Shown: piece after piece, positions 39,497-50,368 of the stretch | Layout of the letters: the number at the start of each line of letters is the position of its first letter | Numbering within the stretch: position 1 is the stretch's first letter | NCBI RefSeq assembly: GCF_000767615.3 | Contig: NZ_CP009553.3 | Coordinates: 3,224,001 to 3,288,000, forward strand | Source of the DNA: Pandoraea pnomenusa | GTDB lineage: Bacteria; Pseudomonadota; Gammaproteobacteria; Burkholderiales; Burkholderiaceae | DNA length: 64,000 bases | Direction: 5' to 3' | The notes under the pieces: model-generated | Databases searched by the model: none | What the model was told of the DNA's origin: nothing | What the model saw: only the letters and a program-made list of their open reading frames with translations | Translations under genes and position numbers: made by a program

Positions 39497-40558
39497 TTAC
39501 TGGAGCGTCAGACGCGCCACGTTGCCCGCATTGCGGGACTTGATCTCGACCGGTTGACCGTTGAACTCCAGCGACTCGACGCCCGCGACGTTACCCACGA
39601 CGATCCTGAGCGGCGCATCGCCCGTAATTTCCTGTTGCGCACCTGCGCGCAGCAACTGGGAGAACAGCACCTTGCCGTCCTTCGAACGCACTTCTACCCA
39701 GCTATCCGCCTTCAGACGCAACGCAATCTTGCCATTACCCGGCGCACCGGCGCTCGACGCCCTGGCGTCCGACGGCGCCTCGGGGGCCGAAGCCACCTGC
39801 GCCGCGGCGGCCGCGCTCGCGATACCCGCCACCACATGCGTGGGGTCGACGGCCGCGATCAGGCCCGGGCCAGCAACGGCGGCACTGGCCGTCGCACCAT
39901 TGACCGCATTTTCCGTGTTGCCGATGTTGGCCCCATCCGCGCCCGGCGGCGTGCCGTTGGCGTCGGTAACCACCGGCTGGCTCGCCGGCTCGGCGGCGTC
40001 CGTCGCACCTTGCGCCGACACGCCGCTGGCGAGTTCGGCCGGCTCGACCGAACCGCGTCCGGCCTTGTGGGCGTTGCCAAAGTACCAGGCGGCGCCAGCG
40101 ATCACCACGAGCGCGGCGAGCGCCCAGGGCCATTTGGCCTGCGACGCGGCCACAGGCGAGCGAAAGCGCACCGGGCTCTTCGGAATGCTCGGCTGCCCCG
40201 TGGGCGCCTGCGGAATATCGATGGGTGCCGCGCGGCCGAAACGACGCAGCGGTTCGATCATCGGCTCCGGATCCGCGCCGAGCATGCGTGCATAGCTGCG
40301 CACGACGCCCTGGAGGAATGGCATCTCCGGCAAGGCATCCCACTCGCCGGCTTCGAGGCGCCTGAGCTTTTGCACCGACACTTTCAGACGCGCCGACACG
40401 TCTTCGATCGACATGCCGCGCTGTTCGCGCAATGCGGCCAGTTGCGCACCCACCTGCGCGCCCAGCTCAGCCAATCCGGCGGAAGACGATCCCTGCGGCA
40501 GCCCTTGGCCCTGAGCCTCGGCTTGCCCGCCTGCATCCGCCTGATTCTGGTTATCCAT
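39497..40558 (-). CDS. rodZ: RodZ-like cytoskeletal membrane protein
   Basis: 353-residue bitopic membrane protein that links MreB to the envelope. An N-terminal Cro/HTH_25 domain (about 33-100, [19 protein letters not shown] and [14 protein letters not shown]) is followed by a basic linker, a transmembrane helix ([18 protein letters not shown], about 144-161), an Ala/Thr/Pro-rich periplasmic linker, and a C-terminal DUF4115 domain ([16 protein letters not shown]; ending VARLTLQ). In many proteobacteria pilF/pilW lies between rlmN and rodZ; here that slot is only a 261-base gap. Confidence 0.93.
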   Translation of the reverse strand: MDNQNQADAGGQAEAQGQGLPQGSSSAGLAELGAQVGAQLAALREQRGMSIEDVSARLKVSVQKLRRLEAGEWDALPEMPFLQGVVRSYARMLGADPEPMIEPLRRFGRAAPIDIPQAPTGQPSIPKSPVRFRSPVAASQAKWPWALAALVVIAGAAWYFGNAHKAGRGSVEPAELASGVSAQGATDAAEPASQPVVTDANGTPPGADGANIGNTENAVNGATASAAVAGPGLIAAVDPTHVVAGIASAAAAAQVASAPEAPSDARASSAGAPGNGKIALRLKADSWVEVRSKDGKVLFSQLLRAGAQQEITGDAPLRIVVGNVAGVESLEFNGQPVEIKSRNAGNVARLTLQ

Positions 40559-40819
40559 CGATACGCCCCCGTTCGTAAGCAGCCGCCCGCAGCGGCTGAG
40601 GATATGCTGACGACAGTCCCGCTACATCATCAGACGTACGCTCGGCGTGAAGATCTGCTCGGCGCATCGACGGATTCGGCATGGAACTGACGGAATCGCG
40701 CGGCGCACGAAACGCGCCCCGCGCAAGGAATGCTGTCCTGCGAGACTGATCCGACGGGCGGCACGGCGCGTGCGGGGCCGACGGCCCTCGCCACGGTCCG
40801 CGCCCGCCCGTTCGCAACC

Positions 40820-41941
40820 TCATACGGTACGCACCTCGACCGCGATTTTCCCGAATTTGCCGCGTTGCGCAAGCCGTGTGCGGTCCTGCACTTCACCGGC
40901 GAGTTGGCCGCACGCCGCGTCAATGTCGTCGCCACGCGTCTTGCGCACGGTGGTGACCAGGCCCGCGTCGAGCAGAATTTGAGCAAATCGCTTGATCTGC
41001 GGATCCTTCGAACGCAGCAGACCGGATTCGGGAAACGGATTGAACGGAATCAGATTGAATTTGCACGGCACGTCGCGCGTAAGGGCGACCAGCTCGCGCG
41101 CATGCGCTTCGGTGTCGTTCACACCGTCGAGCATGCAGTACTCGAACGTGATGAAATCGCGCGGCGCCACTTCCAGGTAACGCTCGCACGCGGCCATCAG
41201 TTCGCGTAACGGATATTTCTTGTTGAGCGGCACGAGCACGTCGCGCAGCGCGTCGTTCGGCGCATGCAGCGACACGGCCAGCGCCACGGGCAACTCCTGG
41301 CCCAGGCGATCCATCATCGGCACCACACCGGACGTCGACAATGTAACGCGCCGACGTGACAGCCCGTAAGCATTGTCGTCGAGCATCAGGCGCATGGCGC
41401 CCACGACGTTATCGAAATTGAGCAGCGGCTCGCCCATGCCCATCATCACCACGTTGGTGATGACACGCTCGTTCTTGCCCTCGCGCCCGAGATCACGACG
41501 CAGCGCGAATTCGGCCATCCACAGCTGGCCGATGATCTCGCCGAGCGTCAGGTTGCGCGAGAAACCTTGCTTGCCGGTGGAACAGAACCGGCAATTGACC
41601 GCGCAGCCCGCCTGCGACGAGACGCAAAGCGTGCCACGCGTTTCCTCGGGAATGTAGACGGTCTCGACGGCATTGCCGTTACCCACGTCCAGCAGCCACT
41701 TGCGCGTGCCGTCCGCCGACAGGTGGTCGGTGATGGCGGCGGGCGCTGCGATGGTCGCGCGCGTCTTCAACTTCTCGCGCAGCGACTTGGCAAGATCGGT
41801 CATGCCGTCGAAATCGGCGGCGCCCATCTGGTGGATCCAACGCTGGAGCTGGCGGGCACGGAACGGCTTTTCGCCGAGCGTGCCGCAATAGGCGGCCAGA
41901 CCGTCCGGATCGTAATCAAGCAGATTCGTAAGGTGGGTCAT
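40820..41941 (-). CDS. rlmN: 23S rRNA A2503/tRNA A37 C2-methyltransferase RlmN
   Basis: 373-residue radical-SAM methyltransferase. The cluster motif CAVNCRFC lies near residue 112, GMGEPLLN binds SAM, and the substrate-activating Cys is expected near the C-terminus (AACGQLAGE). The start [19 protein letters not shown] is typical. It is transcribed away from ndk, 62 bases after it, the same pair order as in E. coli. Confidence 0.96.
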   Translation of the reverse strand: MTHLTNLLDYDPDGLAAYCGTLGEKPFRARQLQRWIHQMGAADFDGMTDLAKSLREKLKTRATIAAPAAITDHLSADGTRKWLLDVGNGNAVETVYIPEETRGTLCVSSQAGCAVNCRFCSTGKQGFSRNLTLGEIIGQLWMAEFALRRDLGREGKNERVITNVVMMGMGEPLLNFDNVVGAMRLMLDDNAYGLSRRRVTLSTSGVVPMMDRLGQELPVALAVSLHAPNDALRDVLVPLNKKYPLRELMAACERYLEVAPRDFITFEYCMLDGVNDTEAHARELVALTRDVPCKFNLIPFNPFPESGLLRSKDPQIKRFAQILLDAGLVTTVRKTRGDDIDAACGQLAGEVQDRTRLAQRGKFGKIAVEVRTV

Positions 41942-42003
41942 GGCCGTAGTCCGTCTAACATCCCTTCGGTAACTTCCTGCAATCGAGCGACTGAACGCGC
42001 GGC

Positions 42004-42429
42004 TTAGCGCGCGTAGACGTTCATGCCCGGGAAGAAGAATGCCACTTCCACGGCGGCCGTTTCAGCGGCGTCCGAGCCGTGCACGGCGTTGGCGTCGATG
42101 CTGTCGGCGAAGTCGGCGCGAATCGTGCCCTTTTCGGCCTTCTTCGGATCGGTGGCGCCCATCAGTTCGCGGTTCTTCGCGATGGCGTTCTCGCCCTCGA
42201 GCACCTGGATCATCACCGGACCCGAGACCATGAAGTCGACCAGATCCTTGAAGAACGGGCGCTCCTTGTGCACGGCGTAGAACTGCTCGGCTTCGGCGCG
42301 CGACAGGTGCACGAGCTTGGCAGCGGCGATCTTCAGGCCTGCGCCTTCGAAGCGGCTGTAAATCTGGCCGATCACGTTCTTGGCAACGGCATCGGGCTTG
42401 ATAATCGACAAAGTGCGTTCGACTGCCAT
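42004..42429 (-). CDS. ndk: Nucleoside diphosphate kinase
   Basis: 141-residue housekeeping kinase that equilibrates NTP and NDP pools by a phospho-His intermediate (His117 in NAVHGSDA). The start at 42429 ([15 protein letters not shown]) has GGAG six bases upstream and the family N-terminus; an in-frame ATG four codons earlier is rejected. It heads the ndk-rlmN-rodZ-ispG-hisS string. A TACAAT box near 42480 on the minus strand may be its -10 element. Confidence 0.97.
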   Translation of the reverse strand: MAVERTLSIIKPDAVAKNVIGQIYSRFEGAGLKIAAAKLVHLSRAEAEQFYAVHKERPFFKDLVDFMVSGPVMIQVLEGENAIAKNRELMGATDPKKAEKGTIRADFADSIDANAVHGSDAAETAAVEVAFFFPGMNVYAR

Positions 42430-42836
42430 GAAAAACTCCAAAAAATTAAGCAGTTATATAACCAACATGAACCCATAATTGTAGCACGAAGGCTGTTATG
42501 ATGGGGATGGAACCTACAGTGCGCGTACCGCTCAAACGCAGGACGGCCGGGACGATCCGGCTTTTCGTGAAGTCGACGCAGGGGTATGAATCGGCAACCC
42601 TCCTATTATTGGAGGGTCAGGTGTCGGAAAGGTGAATTGAAATTCGGGGATTCGCCCGCAAATTTCGAGCGTCTTCCGAGTCCGCTGCCGGGTATCTTTC
42701 GGTATCCTCTGGACTTCGACGACGAGCCAGTCGCAGCGGCTGCGGGGAATTTGCCGGAGAAACGCCGGCATCGTAAGCGTCAAGCGGCGCTTGCCGGCCC
42801 CGCCGGCGGGCACAATGACCACGGAGAACACAATAT
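42430..42836. other. Divergent intergenic region with hairpin
   Basis: A 407-base divergent gap between ndk (minus) and the Bax-inhibitor-1 gene (plus). It holds the ndk leader and a perfect 7-bp hairpin ACCCTCC/GGAGGGT with a 7-base loop at 42597-42617, without a T tract. That hairpin masks a GGAGGG sequence and could be a leader structure. I see no gene: a small plus-strand frame at 42586-42840 has no ribosome-binding site or known domain. Confidence 0.5.
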
Positions 42837-43538
42837 ATGAACCAGGACTTCCAACGTTTCGGCTACGGCGGGACCGCCGGCGCCACCACCGTACAAGTGC
42901 GCAACAAGGTACTGCGCAATACGTACTGGCTGCTCGCCCTGTCGATGCTGCCGACGATTGCGGGCGCCTGGCTGGGCGTGAACTACGGTTTCGCCTTGTT
43001 CGCGGGCAGCCCGATGGTCAGCATGATCGCCTTCCTGGCGATCGCTTTCGGCTTCATGTTCGCGATCGAGCGCTTCAAGAACAGCGGCGTGGGGGTTGCC
43101 CTGCTGCTGGGCTTCACGTTCTTCATGGGCCTGATGCTCACGCGCCTGCTGAGCTTCGTGCTGGGCTTCTCGAATGGCGCATCGCTCATCATGCTGGCGT
43201 TTGGCGGCACGGCGGTGATCTTCGGCGTCATGGCCTCGATCGCCACGGTCAGCAAGCGTGACTTCAGCGGACTCGGCAAGTGGCTGTTCATGGGCGTGCT
43301 CGTGATCCTTCTGGCCTCGGTCGCCAACATCTTCCTGCAACTGCCGGCACTGATGCTGACGGTTTCGGTGCTTGCCATCGCGATCTTCTCCGCCTACATC
43401 CTGTTCGACGTCCAGCGCGTGGTGAATGGCGGCGAAACGAACTACGTGACGGCAACGCTGGCGATCTACCTCGACCTTTACAACATCTTCACCAACCTGC
43501 TCGCCTTGCTGGGCGTGCTGGGCGGCAACCGCAACTGA
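42837..43538 (+). CDS. Bax inhibitor-1/YccA-family membrane protein
   Basis: 233-residue inner-membrane protein with seven hydrophobic helices and a short hydrophilic start (MNQDFQRFGYGG). The BI-1 signature is clear: LRNTYWLLALSMLPTIAG in helix 1 and the late Asp-containing FSAYILFDVQRVVNGGETNY followed by YLDLYNIFTNLLALLG, the conserved acidic pair of the pH-sensing calcium-leak fold. E. coli relatives are YccA/YbhL; YccA inhibits FtsH. Single gene with a bidirectional terminator after it. Confidence 0.93.
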   Translation: MNQDFQRFGYGGTAGATTVQVRNKVLRNTYWLLALSMLPTIAGAWLGVNYGFALFAGSPMVSMIAFLAIAFGFMFAIERFKNSGVGVALLLGFTFFMGLMLTRLLSFVLGFSNGASLIMLAFGGTAVIFGVMASIATVSKRDFSGLGKWLFMGVLVILLASVANIFLQLPALMLTVSVLAIAIFSAYILFDVQRVVNGGETNYVTATLAIYLDLYNIFTNLLALLGVLGGNRN

Positions 43539-43587
43539 TCTGCCGCGGATGCGGTGGGTGCGCCCACCGCATCCATCTCGATCCGAC

Positions 43588-43619
43588 AAAAAAACCAGTC
43601 CCTCGGGACTGGTTTTTTC
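43588..43619. terminator. Bidirectional intrinsic terminator
   Basis: The stem AACCAGTCC/GGACTGGTT with a 4-base loop is flanked by an A tract and a T tract. It serves the BI-1 gene (plus) and rlmD (minus). Confidence 0.9.
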
Positions 43620-43701
43620 GTTTTGGCGAATCGCGCCGCGCGCCTCGTCCTTCGCCGGGCCACGGGGAGAGAAGCGGGATTGCCGTCCCGCCCGCACGAA
43701 A

Positions 43702-45231
43702 TCACTCGCTTTCGTGGACCACACCGTCACCGCCGATGGCACCGGCGATCGCCTCGACCCCCTCATCGGCGGGCGTCGCCTCGTCCTGCGGCTCCGACAC
43801 GCGCACGCGCGGCACCCAGGGCTGACCGATACTCTCGTGCTCGAACACCGCCATCGATTCGACGTGCGACGTATGGGGGAACATGTTCACCACCCCCGCC
43901 AGCGTCAGACGGTAACCCGCCTCGTGCACGAGCAGGCCGGCGTCTCGCGCAAGCGTTGCAGGACTGCACGACACGTAAACGATTCGCCTGGGTAGCCCAT
44001 CGTAGCCCTGTTGCGCCAACTCGGCGAGCGCCTTCGCGACGGCCAGCGCCCCTTCGCGCGGCGGGTCGATCAGGTAGCGATCGAACGCGCCCAGCGCCCG
44101 AATGTCGTCAGGCGTGATGTCGAACAGGTTGCGGCACGCGAACTCGGTACGATCCGCCACGCCATTGCGCTGGGCGTTGGCCAGCGCCCGCTCCGTAAGC
44201 GCCGTGCTGCCCTCGATCCCCATCACGGTGCCGGCGCGACGCGCCAGCGGCAGCGTGAAGTTACCCAGGCCGCAGAACAGGTCGAGCACGCGCTCATGCG
44301 ACTCGGGAGCCAGCAGCCGCAGCGCACGATGGACCAGTACGCGATTAATCTGGTGATTGACCTGCGTGAAGTCCGTCGGCTTGAACGGCATGCGGATCTG
44401 ATATTCCGGCAGCGTGTAATGCAGCTCCGGCTCGAGCGGATAGAACGGCACCGCGGTATCCGGCCCCTTCGGCTGAACCCAGAACTGCACACGATGGGCG
44501 TCGGCAAACGTCCGCAGAATGGTTTCGTCTTCTGGCGTAAGCGGCTCGAGAATACGCAACACGAGCGCTGTCACGTCCGCGCCGATAGCCAGCTCGATCT
44601 GCGGCAGACGCTCGCGAATCGAGAGCGACTCGACCAACCGCCGCAAGGGCACGAGCATGTCGGAAACATGGCGCGGCAACACTTCGCACGAGTCCATGTC
44701 GGCCACGTAGCTGCTCTTGCGTTCGTGAAAACCGATGAGCACCCCACCCTTCTTCGGCACGTAACGCACCGTCAGACGCGCCCGGAAACGGTACCCCCAG
44801 TCCGGGCCCTGAATCGGGCGAAGCATGGCTTCGGCTTTCACTTTCCCCAACCGGGCGAGATTGTCCTCGAGCACGCGCTGCTTGATGGCGATCTGTGCCC
44901 GGGGCTCGAGGTGCTGCATCGAGCAGCCGCCACACTTGCCGAAATGGGGGCATTGTGGCTTCGCGCGCATCGGACTCGAGCGCAGCACGCTGACGGCTTC
45001 GGCCTGCTCGAACTTGGGCTTGCGGCGATAGCTCAGATAGGTGACGCGTTCGCCGGGCAATGCGCCTTCGACGAAGATGACCTTGCCGGGCTTGTAATCG
45101 GGGGTACCCGGCTCACCCTCTGGCGCGGTGCGGCCAACGCCGCGCGCTTCCATGTCGAGCGATTCGATGTCGATGATGCCGGGCTCGGCGGCCGGCCGGC
45201 CGCGCGAGGCGTTTCGGGAGGAACGGGTCAC
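43702..45231 (-). CDS. rlmD: 23S rRNA (uracil-1939) C5-methyltransferase RlmD
   Basis: 509-residue SAM-dependent rRNA methyltransferase. A TRAM domain (about 20-80) is followed by the 4Fe-4S Cys cluster [10 protein letters not shown], the central domain, and the Rossmann methyltransferase with [14 protein letters not shown] and the catalytic [10 protein letters not shown]. The C-terminus carries about 45 extra acidic residues after the domain. Single minus-strand gene, preceded by a 131-base gap from the exonuclease gene. Confidence 0.95.
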   Translation of the reverse strand: MTRSSRNASRGRPAAEPGIIDIESLDMEARGVGRTAPEGEPGTPDYKPGKVIFVEGALPGERVTYLSYRRKPKFEQAEAVSVLRSSPMRAKPQCPHFGKCGGCSMQHLEPRAQIAIKQRVLEDNLARLGKVKAEAMLRPIQGPDWGYRFRARLTVRYVPKKGGVLIGFHERKSSYVADMDSCEVLPRHVSDMLVPLRRLVESLSIRERLPQIELAIGADVTALVLRILEPLTPEDETILRTFADAHRVQFWVQPKGPDTAVPFYPLEPELHYTLPEYQIRMPFKPTDFTQVNHQINRVLVHRALRLLAPESHERVLDLFCGLGNFTLPLARRAGTVMGIEGSTALTERALANAQRNGVADRTEFACRNLFDITPDDIRALGAFDRYLIDPPREGALAVAKALAELAQQGYDGLPRRIVYVSCSPATLARDAGLLVHEAGYRLTLAGVVNMFPHTSHVESMAVFEHESIGQPWVPRVRVSEPQDEATPADEGVEAIAGAIGGDGVVHESE

Positions 45232-45362
45232 GTCTTGGTTCTCATGGGCGACAGCAAACCCGGCATTTTAATCGATTCGTCCGCCCCTGACGCGTGCAGG
45301 CCGCGTCGCACCGCACCCCCATGCCTCGAACTGTCGATTCCGCGCACCGCCCCGCCTTGCGT

Positions 45363-46139
45363 TCAGCCCCACGCGTCGAGATATTCCTTCCAGTGGGCAG
45401 CGGCCTCCTGCGCGAGCGAATTTTTCACAAACTCGATTTCCTGCTCGTACTCGGCCTGACGCAGTCCACCGCGCATCAACTGATAGCGGCAATAGACGAG
45501 GTACGTGTTCACGACATCCGTCTCGCAGTAGTTGCGAATTTCCTCGAGCTTGCCTTGGCGATACGCCTCCCACACCTTGCTGCCGTCCATGCCGAGCTTG
45601 CCCGGGAAGCCGCACAGTTTGGCCAGATCGTCGAGGGGCGCATTTGCCCGAGCCTGATACATCGCAAGCAAGTCCATCAAATCAAGGTGACGCTGGTGGT
45701 AACGGCTGATGTAGTTGTTCCATTTGAACTCGCGATCGTCTTCGCCCATGTCCCAGTAGCGCGGCGCGGCAATGCCGTGAATCATCGCGCGGTAGTGCAA
45801 CACGGGCAGATCGAATCCGCCGCCGTTCCACGATACGAGTTGCGGCGCGTACTTTTCGATCGTGCGATAAAACCCCGACACCAGTGCGCCCTCGCCGTCC
45901 TCGAGCGTGCCCAGCGACTTCACCCGGAAACCGTCGCGATCGCGAAACACGCAGGAAATGGCGGCGACACGCTGCAGATGCAACGGCAGGAAATCATGCC
46001 CCACCTTTTCGCGGCGCGCGGCGAAAGCGGCCTCGGCAACGGCATCGTCGGACAGGCCGGCGTACGCCGGTTCGAGCTTGCGCAAGCCCTCGACATCGGG
46101 AATCGTTTCAATGTCGAAGACGAGTACGGGAGATGGCAT
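45363..46139 (-). CDS. DEDD-type 3'-5' exonuclease (PolB-like)
   Basis: 258-residue exonuclease of the predicted PolB-like 3'-5' family. Exo I is VFDIETIPD near residue 7, Exo II WNGGGFDLPVL near 126, and Exo III YCETDVVNTYLVY near 205. These supply the four acidic metal ligands. The start MPSPVLVFDIET at 46139 is set by the family; an upstream frame to 46211 is rejected. Stand-alone exonucleases of this type may act in DNA repair; the biological role is not established. Confidence 0.9.
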   Translation of the reverse strand: MPSPVLVFDIETIPDVEGLRKLEPAYAGLSDDAVAEAAFAARREKVGHDFLPLHLQRVAAISCVFRDRDGFRVKSLGTLEDGEGALVSGFYRTIEKYAPQLVSWNGGGFDLPVLHYRAMIHGIAAPRYWDMGEDDREFKWNNYISRYHQRHLDLMDLLAMYQARANAPLDDLAKLCGFPGKLGMDGSKVWEAYRQGKLEEIRNYCETDVVNTYLVYCRYQLMRGGLRQAEYEQEIEFVKNSLAQEAAAHWKEYLDAWG

Positions 46140-46297
46140 GGTGACAATCGAAAGAGAAAAAATAGTGAGCGCCGCAATGCGGCATCGACGTGAGGCATGA
46201 CCCGCCGGCAACGTTGGCGATTCGCGGCAATCCGTGATGCCGACCGGCGCGCGTCAGCGAGATGGCCGCATGCCGTAAGCGACTGGACCTGCGTTGC

Positions 46298-47383
46298 TCA
46301 GAGCACCGCGTCCTTGCGCACGCCGTTCGACGCGAAGTAGCGCTTGAGCTTGACGAGTGCTTCCTGCTGGATCTGACGTACGCGCTCGCGCGTCAGCCCC
46401 ATTTCGTCGGCCAGCTCTTCGAGCGTCGCGGGCTCGACGCGATTGAGCCCGAAACGACGCTCGATCACGTAACGATGCTTGGTCGACAGCCGGGACAGCC
46501 ACAGACGCATCAGGTCCTCCAGCTCTCGGTGTTGCACCTCTTGCTCGGGAGCCTCGCTGTGATCGTCGGACAGCAAATCGAGCAGACTGCTGCCCGGATC
46601 GATGTCCAGCGGTGCGTCGAGCGACGCCACGTGTTCGTTGAGCGCGAGGATGTCGGTAATTTCCTCGGGCGTCTTGCCGGTCAGGTCGGCAATGTCCTCG
46701 ATACTGGCCTCGCGTTGTTCGCCAGCGTCGACATACGCCGCGCTCTTCTCGAGATGACGCTTGGCGCGCAGCACCTGATTGAGCTCGCGAATGACGTGCA
46801 CCGGCAGGCGCACGGTGCGCGCCTGATTCATGATGGCCCGCTCGATGCTCTGGCGAATCCACCACGTGGCGTAGGTCGAGAAGCGGAACCCGCGACCCGG
46901 ATCGAACTTCTCGATGGCGTGCATCAGGCCGAGATTGCCTTCCTCGATCAGATCGAGCAGCGGCACCCCGCGATTGAGATAGCCTTTGGCGATACTCACG
47001 ACCAGACGCAGGTTGCGCTCGATCATGACCTGACGGGCGTCGAACTCGCCCGCTTGCGCGCGCGTGGAGTAATCGAGCTCCTCCGCGGGCGTGAGCAGCG
47101 GCTTGACACTGATGCGGTTGAGATAGTGCTGGACGGTGTCGGCCGTGAGTTCGGCCTGCAGCACGGTGCCGAAGTCGTCGGCGTCGGCGGACTTGCGCTT
47201 GCGCGCGCTACCGCCGTCTTCGGCGGCATCGGACGACGAGGCGTCGTCGTCCTCCGCCTCGCGCTCGTCGAAAGCGTCGTCCACGTCCTCGTCCTGCCGG
47301 GATTGCCGATCGTCGATTTCCTGATCGGGCTCCGGGGCAGCGAGGTCTTCCTCTTGCGAAGTACGACGCTTTCTCTTGAGCAT
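46298..47383 (-). CDS. rpoS: RNA polymerase sigma factor RpoS
   Basis: 361-residue stationary-phase/general stress sigma factor. After an acidic N-terminus (about 90 residues, rich in Asp/Glu) come sigma region 1.2/2 ([70 protein letters not shown]), region 3 and region 4 ([17 protein letters not shown]). The order surE-pcm-nlpD-rpoS is the classic cluster; as in other proteobacteria a main rpoS promoter may lie within nlpD. The gap between genes is 15 bases. Confidence 0.96.
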   Translation of the reverse strand: MLKRKRRTSQEEDLAAPEPDQEIDDRQSRQDEDVDDAFDEREAEDDDASSSDAAEDGGSARKRKSADADDFGTVLQAELTADTVQHYLNRISVKPLLTPAEELDYSTRAQAGEFDARQVMIERNLRLVVSIAKGYLNRGVPLLDLIEEGNLGLMHAIEKFDPGRGFRFSTYATWWIRQSIERAIMNQARTVRLPVHVIRELNQVLRAKRHLEKSAAYVDAGEQREASIEDIADLTGKTPEEITDILALNEHVASLDAPLDIDPGSSLLDLLSDDHSEAPEQEVQHRELEDLMRLWLSRLSTKHRYVIERRFGLNRVEPATLEELADEMGLTRERVRQIQQEALVKLKRYFASNGVRKDAVL

Positions 47384-47398
47384 TCGACCCTGCCTAGA

Positions 47399-48226
47399 TT
47401 ATTGAGGCGGCAAATACTTCATCGGATCCACAGGCTTGCCATCCTTGCGCACTTCGAAATGCAGCATCACACGGTCTGCATCCGAACTGCCCATTTCGGC
47501 AATTTGCTGACCCCGCGTAACGGAGTCGCCTTCCTTGACCAACAGTTTGCGGTTGTGCGCATACGCCGTCAAGAAGGTGGCGTCGTGTTTGATGATGACA
47601 AGGTTGCCGTAGCCGCGCAGCCCCGCGCCGGAGTACACCACCTTGCCCGCCCCGGCGGCGTAGACGGGGGCGCCCGCGTCGGCGGCAATGTTCAGCCCCT
47701 TGTTCTTCGAATCGTCGAAACGCCCGACGACCATCCCCTTTGCCGGCCACGAGAGTTGCAGCTCGCCGCTCGACACCGCGGTCGGCGCCGACGACGTTGC
47801 CGGCGGCGGCACAACGGCCGGCGGCACGGTCGCCGCCGTGTTGCCGGTGCTCGACGGCGTGCTGGCCATCGGCGGCGGCAGCGGCGTGCCGGTGTCGCCT
47901 GCCGGCGGCTTCACGCGCAGCACCTGACCGACCTCGATCTGGTCCGGATTCTGGATGTTGTTCCAGCGCGCGATGTCGCGATAGTTCTGACCGTTCTCCA
48001 GCGCGATGCGATAGAGGCGATCACCGGGCTTGACCCGATAATAGCCCGCCGGCACCGGCGTGTTGTCGATAACGGGCGCAGCACCCGGCACGTTGCTGTC
48101 GGTCGTCGCACCGCCTACGGTACGGTCGACGACCGGCGCCCCGACTTGTCGCGATGCGCACGCTGCCAGCATGCTCAGCAACAGGACACTGGCGACGCGT
48201 TGTTGGAAACCCGCTCGCAAATTCAC
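47399..48226 (-). CDS. nlpD: Murein-activator lipoprotein NlpD (LysM, degenerate M23)
   Basis: 275-residue outer-membrane lipoprotein, lipobox LAAC near residue 22. A LysM domain (about 60-110, YRVKPGDRLYRIALENGQ) is followed by a Pro/Thr linker and an M23/LytM domain (about 165-272). The catalytic M23 residues are replaced: NIAAD instead of HxGxD, and MLH instead of HxH. This is the state expected of an activator of cell-separation amidases rather than an active endopeptidase. Located just upstream of rpoS. Confidence 0.93.
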   Translation of the reverse strand: MNLRAGFQQRVASVLLLSMLAACASRQVGAPVVDRTVGGATTDSNVPGAAPVIDNTPVPAGYYRVKPGDRLYRIALENGQNYRDIARWNNIQNPDQIEVGQVLRVKPPAGDTGTPLPPPMASTPSSTGNTAATVPPAVVPPPATSSAPTAVSSGELQLSWPAKGMVVGRFDDSKNKGLNIAADAGAPVYAAGAGKVVYSGAGLRGYGNLVIIKHDATFLTAYAHNRKLLVKEGDSVTRGQQIAEMGSSDADRVMLHFEVRKDGKPVDPMKYLPPQ

Positions 48227-48257
48227 TCAAATCCTCCGCAGAATAGGCCCGTCGGGC

Positions 48258-49439
48258 TCAAATGATGCCCGATTTTAAGGGGACGAATAACACCCTATCA
48301 AGCTGCGTCTCGCGCCATTGGCGCGCACCGACGCGCTCGATCAGGGTCAAAATCTGTTGCTCGCCGCCAACCGGCGCGACGAGACGCGCACCAACGGCCA
48401 GTTGGTCGATCAGCGCGTCCGGAATCTCCAGCCCGGCGGCCGCGATCACAATACCGTCGAACGGGGCGACCGCTGGCAATCCCAGGCGTCCGTCGCCGTA
48501 ATGCAACCGGATGTTCGGCACGCGCAACGGCCGAAGATTGGCTTTGGCCCGCTCATGTAACGGCCGAACCCGCTCAATGGAATACACGTCGCGCGCGACG
48601 CACGACAACACGGCCGCCTGATAGCCGCAGCCAGTGCCGATCTCAAGCACCTTCTCGAGCGGACGTCCGCCCGCGAGCAGTAACTCGATCATCCGGCCGA
48701 CGACCGAAGGCTTCGAAATCGTTTGTCCGTGGCCGATGGGCAGCGCGGCGTCCTCATACGCCTGAGTGGCCAGCGCGGCGTCCACGAAGCCATGGCGCGG
48801 CACCGTTGCGAGCGCCGCCAGCACGCCCGCGTGTTTGACGCCGGATGCGGCGACGCGTTCAGCCATTCGCGCCCGCACCCGATCGGATGTAAGTCCCATG
48901 CCCTCGGGCACGCTGGTGACCGCCGACGGGCCCGTGCGTACGGTACCGACAGACGAAACCTTCGCCGACGCGCCGCCATGCGACATCCCCGACGCACCGG
49001 CGGTACCGGCGGTGCCGACGGCACCGGCGACGGCCGGCTTGTGCAAACCGCCCGCAGCGGGCTTTGCCGCCTGACGCGGTGGGGTCTTCGCGGCGTGTGG
49101 GGCGGGTTGGGCATGCGGCGCCGCCGCCGGGCGCGCCAACCCTTTGGGCACGACGGGATGCGGCGTCTGGGCGCCACCCGGTCGCGCGGACGCGCCCGCC
49201 ATCGGCGTCGACGCGGCGCGCGGTCCAGTGCGCGTGTTGGAATGCGCCGTAGCCGCGCCTCCTGCCGCCGGCGTTTTCCCATTCCCCGGGTTCGCTGAGC
49301 CCGCCTTGCGCGTCATTGCCGCGGGCGGTGCCCCTGCGGGACTTACCCGCGACGCCTTGTCGAGCGTCGGCGCCTTGCGTTGCCGACGCGTCATCACTTC
49401 GGCCAGGGGGAGAGGAAAACGCTTCGGCGGTGTCGTCAT
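48258..49439 (-). CDS. pcm: Protein-L-isoaspartate O-methyltransferase with long N-terminal extension
   Basis: 393-residue repair methyltransferase that initiates conversion of isoaspartyl residues. The last 210 residues are the complete PCMT domain: [33 protein letters not shown] (SAM motif I) and [20 protein letters not shown]. About 180 Ala/Pro/Gly/Lys-rich residues precede it, almost certainly disordered. The N-terminal RFPLPLAEV sequence and the 4-base overlap with surE support the long start. Similar extended Pcm proteins occur in Burkholderia as far as I recall. Confidence 0.92.
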   Translation of the reverse strand: MTTPPKRFPLPLAEVMTRRQRKAPTLDKASRVSPAGAPPAAMTRKAGSANPGNGKTPAAGGAATAHSNTRTGPRAASTPMAGASARPGGAQTPHPVVPKGLARPAAAPHAQPAPHAAKTPPRQAAKPAAGGLHKPAVAGAVGTAGTAGASGMSHGGASAKVSSVGTVRTGPSAVTSVPEGMGLTSDRVRARMAERVAASGVKHAGVLAALATVPRHGFVDAALATQAYEDAALPIGHGQTISKPSVVGRMIELLLAGGRPLEKVLEIGTGCGYQAAVLSCVARDVYSIERVRPLHERAKANLRPLRVPNIRLHYGDGRLGLPAVAPFDGIVIAAAGLEIPDALIDQLAVGARLVAPVGGEQQILTLIERVGARQWRETQLDRVLFVPLKSGII

Positions 49440-50197
49440 CGTTGGGCCACCCCTGCGCTGGCCAGCCAGTCATGCACGACACCGAGCCGTGCGTTATGCG
49501 TGAGATCCAGTTGCAAGGGGGTGACCGAGACGTAATCGTGCGCCACGGCGTGAAAATCGGTGCCTTCGCTGCTGTCGCGCGCGTCGCCGGCCGGACCGAT
49601 CCAATAAATGGCTTCGCCGCGCGGATTTTCCTGACGGATCACCGGCTGCGATTGGTGTCGCTTCCCAAGACGCGTGGCGAGTGCGCCTTTGAGCCGATCG
49701 TACGGCAAATTGGGAATATTGACGTTCAACAGGAACGGCGCGCCCAGCGGGCGCTCCATGTAGCGCTCGACGATCTCGCGCGCCACGCGTGCGGCGCTGT
49801 CGAGATGATCCCAACCCTTGTTGACCTGGGAAAACGCGAACGAGGGAATGCCGAACAGGAAACCCTCGGTGGCAGCGGCCACGGTACCGGAGTACAGCGT
49901 GTCCTCGCCCATGTTCTGGCCGTTATTGATACCCGAGACGACGATATCGGGACGCTCATTGAGCAGGCCTGTGAGCGCCACGTGTACGCAATCGGTCGGT
50001 GTGCCGTTGATGAACGTGAAATCGTTGGCCGCCTTGAAGACGGAAAGCGGCCGTTGCAGGGTCAGGGAATTGGACGCACCGCTACAGTTCTGTTCGGGCG
50101 CCACCACGGTAATGTCGCCAAGCGGTGCCAGCGCTTCGTAAAGCGCGGCCAGGCCTGGCGCCTGATACCCATCGTCGTTGCTGAGCAGGATTCGCAT
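49436..50197 (-). CDS. surE: 5'/3'-nucleotidase SurE
   Basis: 253-residue metal-dependent survival protein E phosphatase that dephosphorylates nucleoside monophosphates. The N-terminal [13 protein letters not shown] carries the paired Asp metal ligands; [25 protein letters not shown] continues the active site (given here as family signature, in two parts of the fold). The start [10 protein letters not shown] at 50197 is the family start; an open frame to 50266 is rejected. Its stop overlaps the pcm start (ATGA). First gene of surE-pcm-nlpD-rpoS. Confidence 0.96.
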   Translation of the reverse strand: MRILLSNDDGYQAPGLAALYEALAPLGDITVVAPEQNCSGASNSLTLQRPLSVFKAANDFTFINGTPTDCVHVALTGLLNERPDIVVSGINNGQNMGEDTLYSGTVAAATEGFLFGIPSFAFSQVNKGWDHLDSAARVAREIVERYMERPLGAPFLLNVNIPNLPYDRLKGALATRLGKRHQSQPVIRQENPRGEAIYWIGPAGDARDSSEGTDFHAVAHDYVSVTPLQLDLTHNARLGVVHDWLASAGVAQR

Positions 50198-50368
50198 GCG
50201 GCAATTGTAACCGAGGAAAGGTACCCGGATATGACGCCTTCGCGGCATCGATCCACGCTTGGCCACGATCCGGGGTGGGCGGCAACGGCAAAATCGCCGT
50301 GTGTCGCCCAGTCGGCCATGCCACTGCCGCGAGCGCCGGAAACCCGGGGCGCCAGCGACACCGGCGCG

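Noticed and set aside
42586..42840. Possible small gene before the Bax-inhibitor-1 gene
   Set aside because: No ribosome-binding site, overlaps the next start codon and includes a leader hairpin; no family resemblance.
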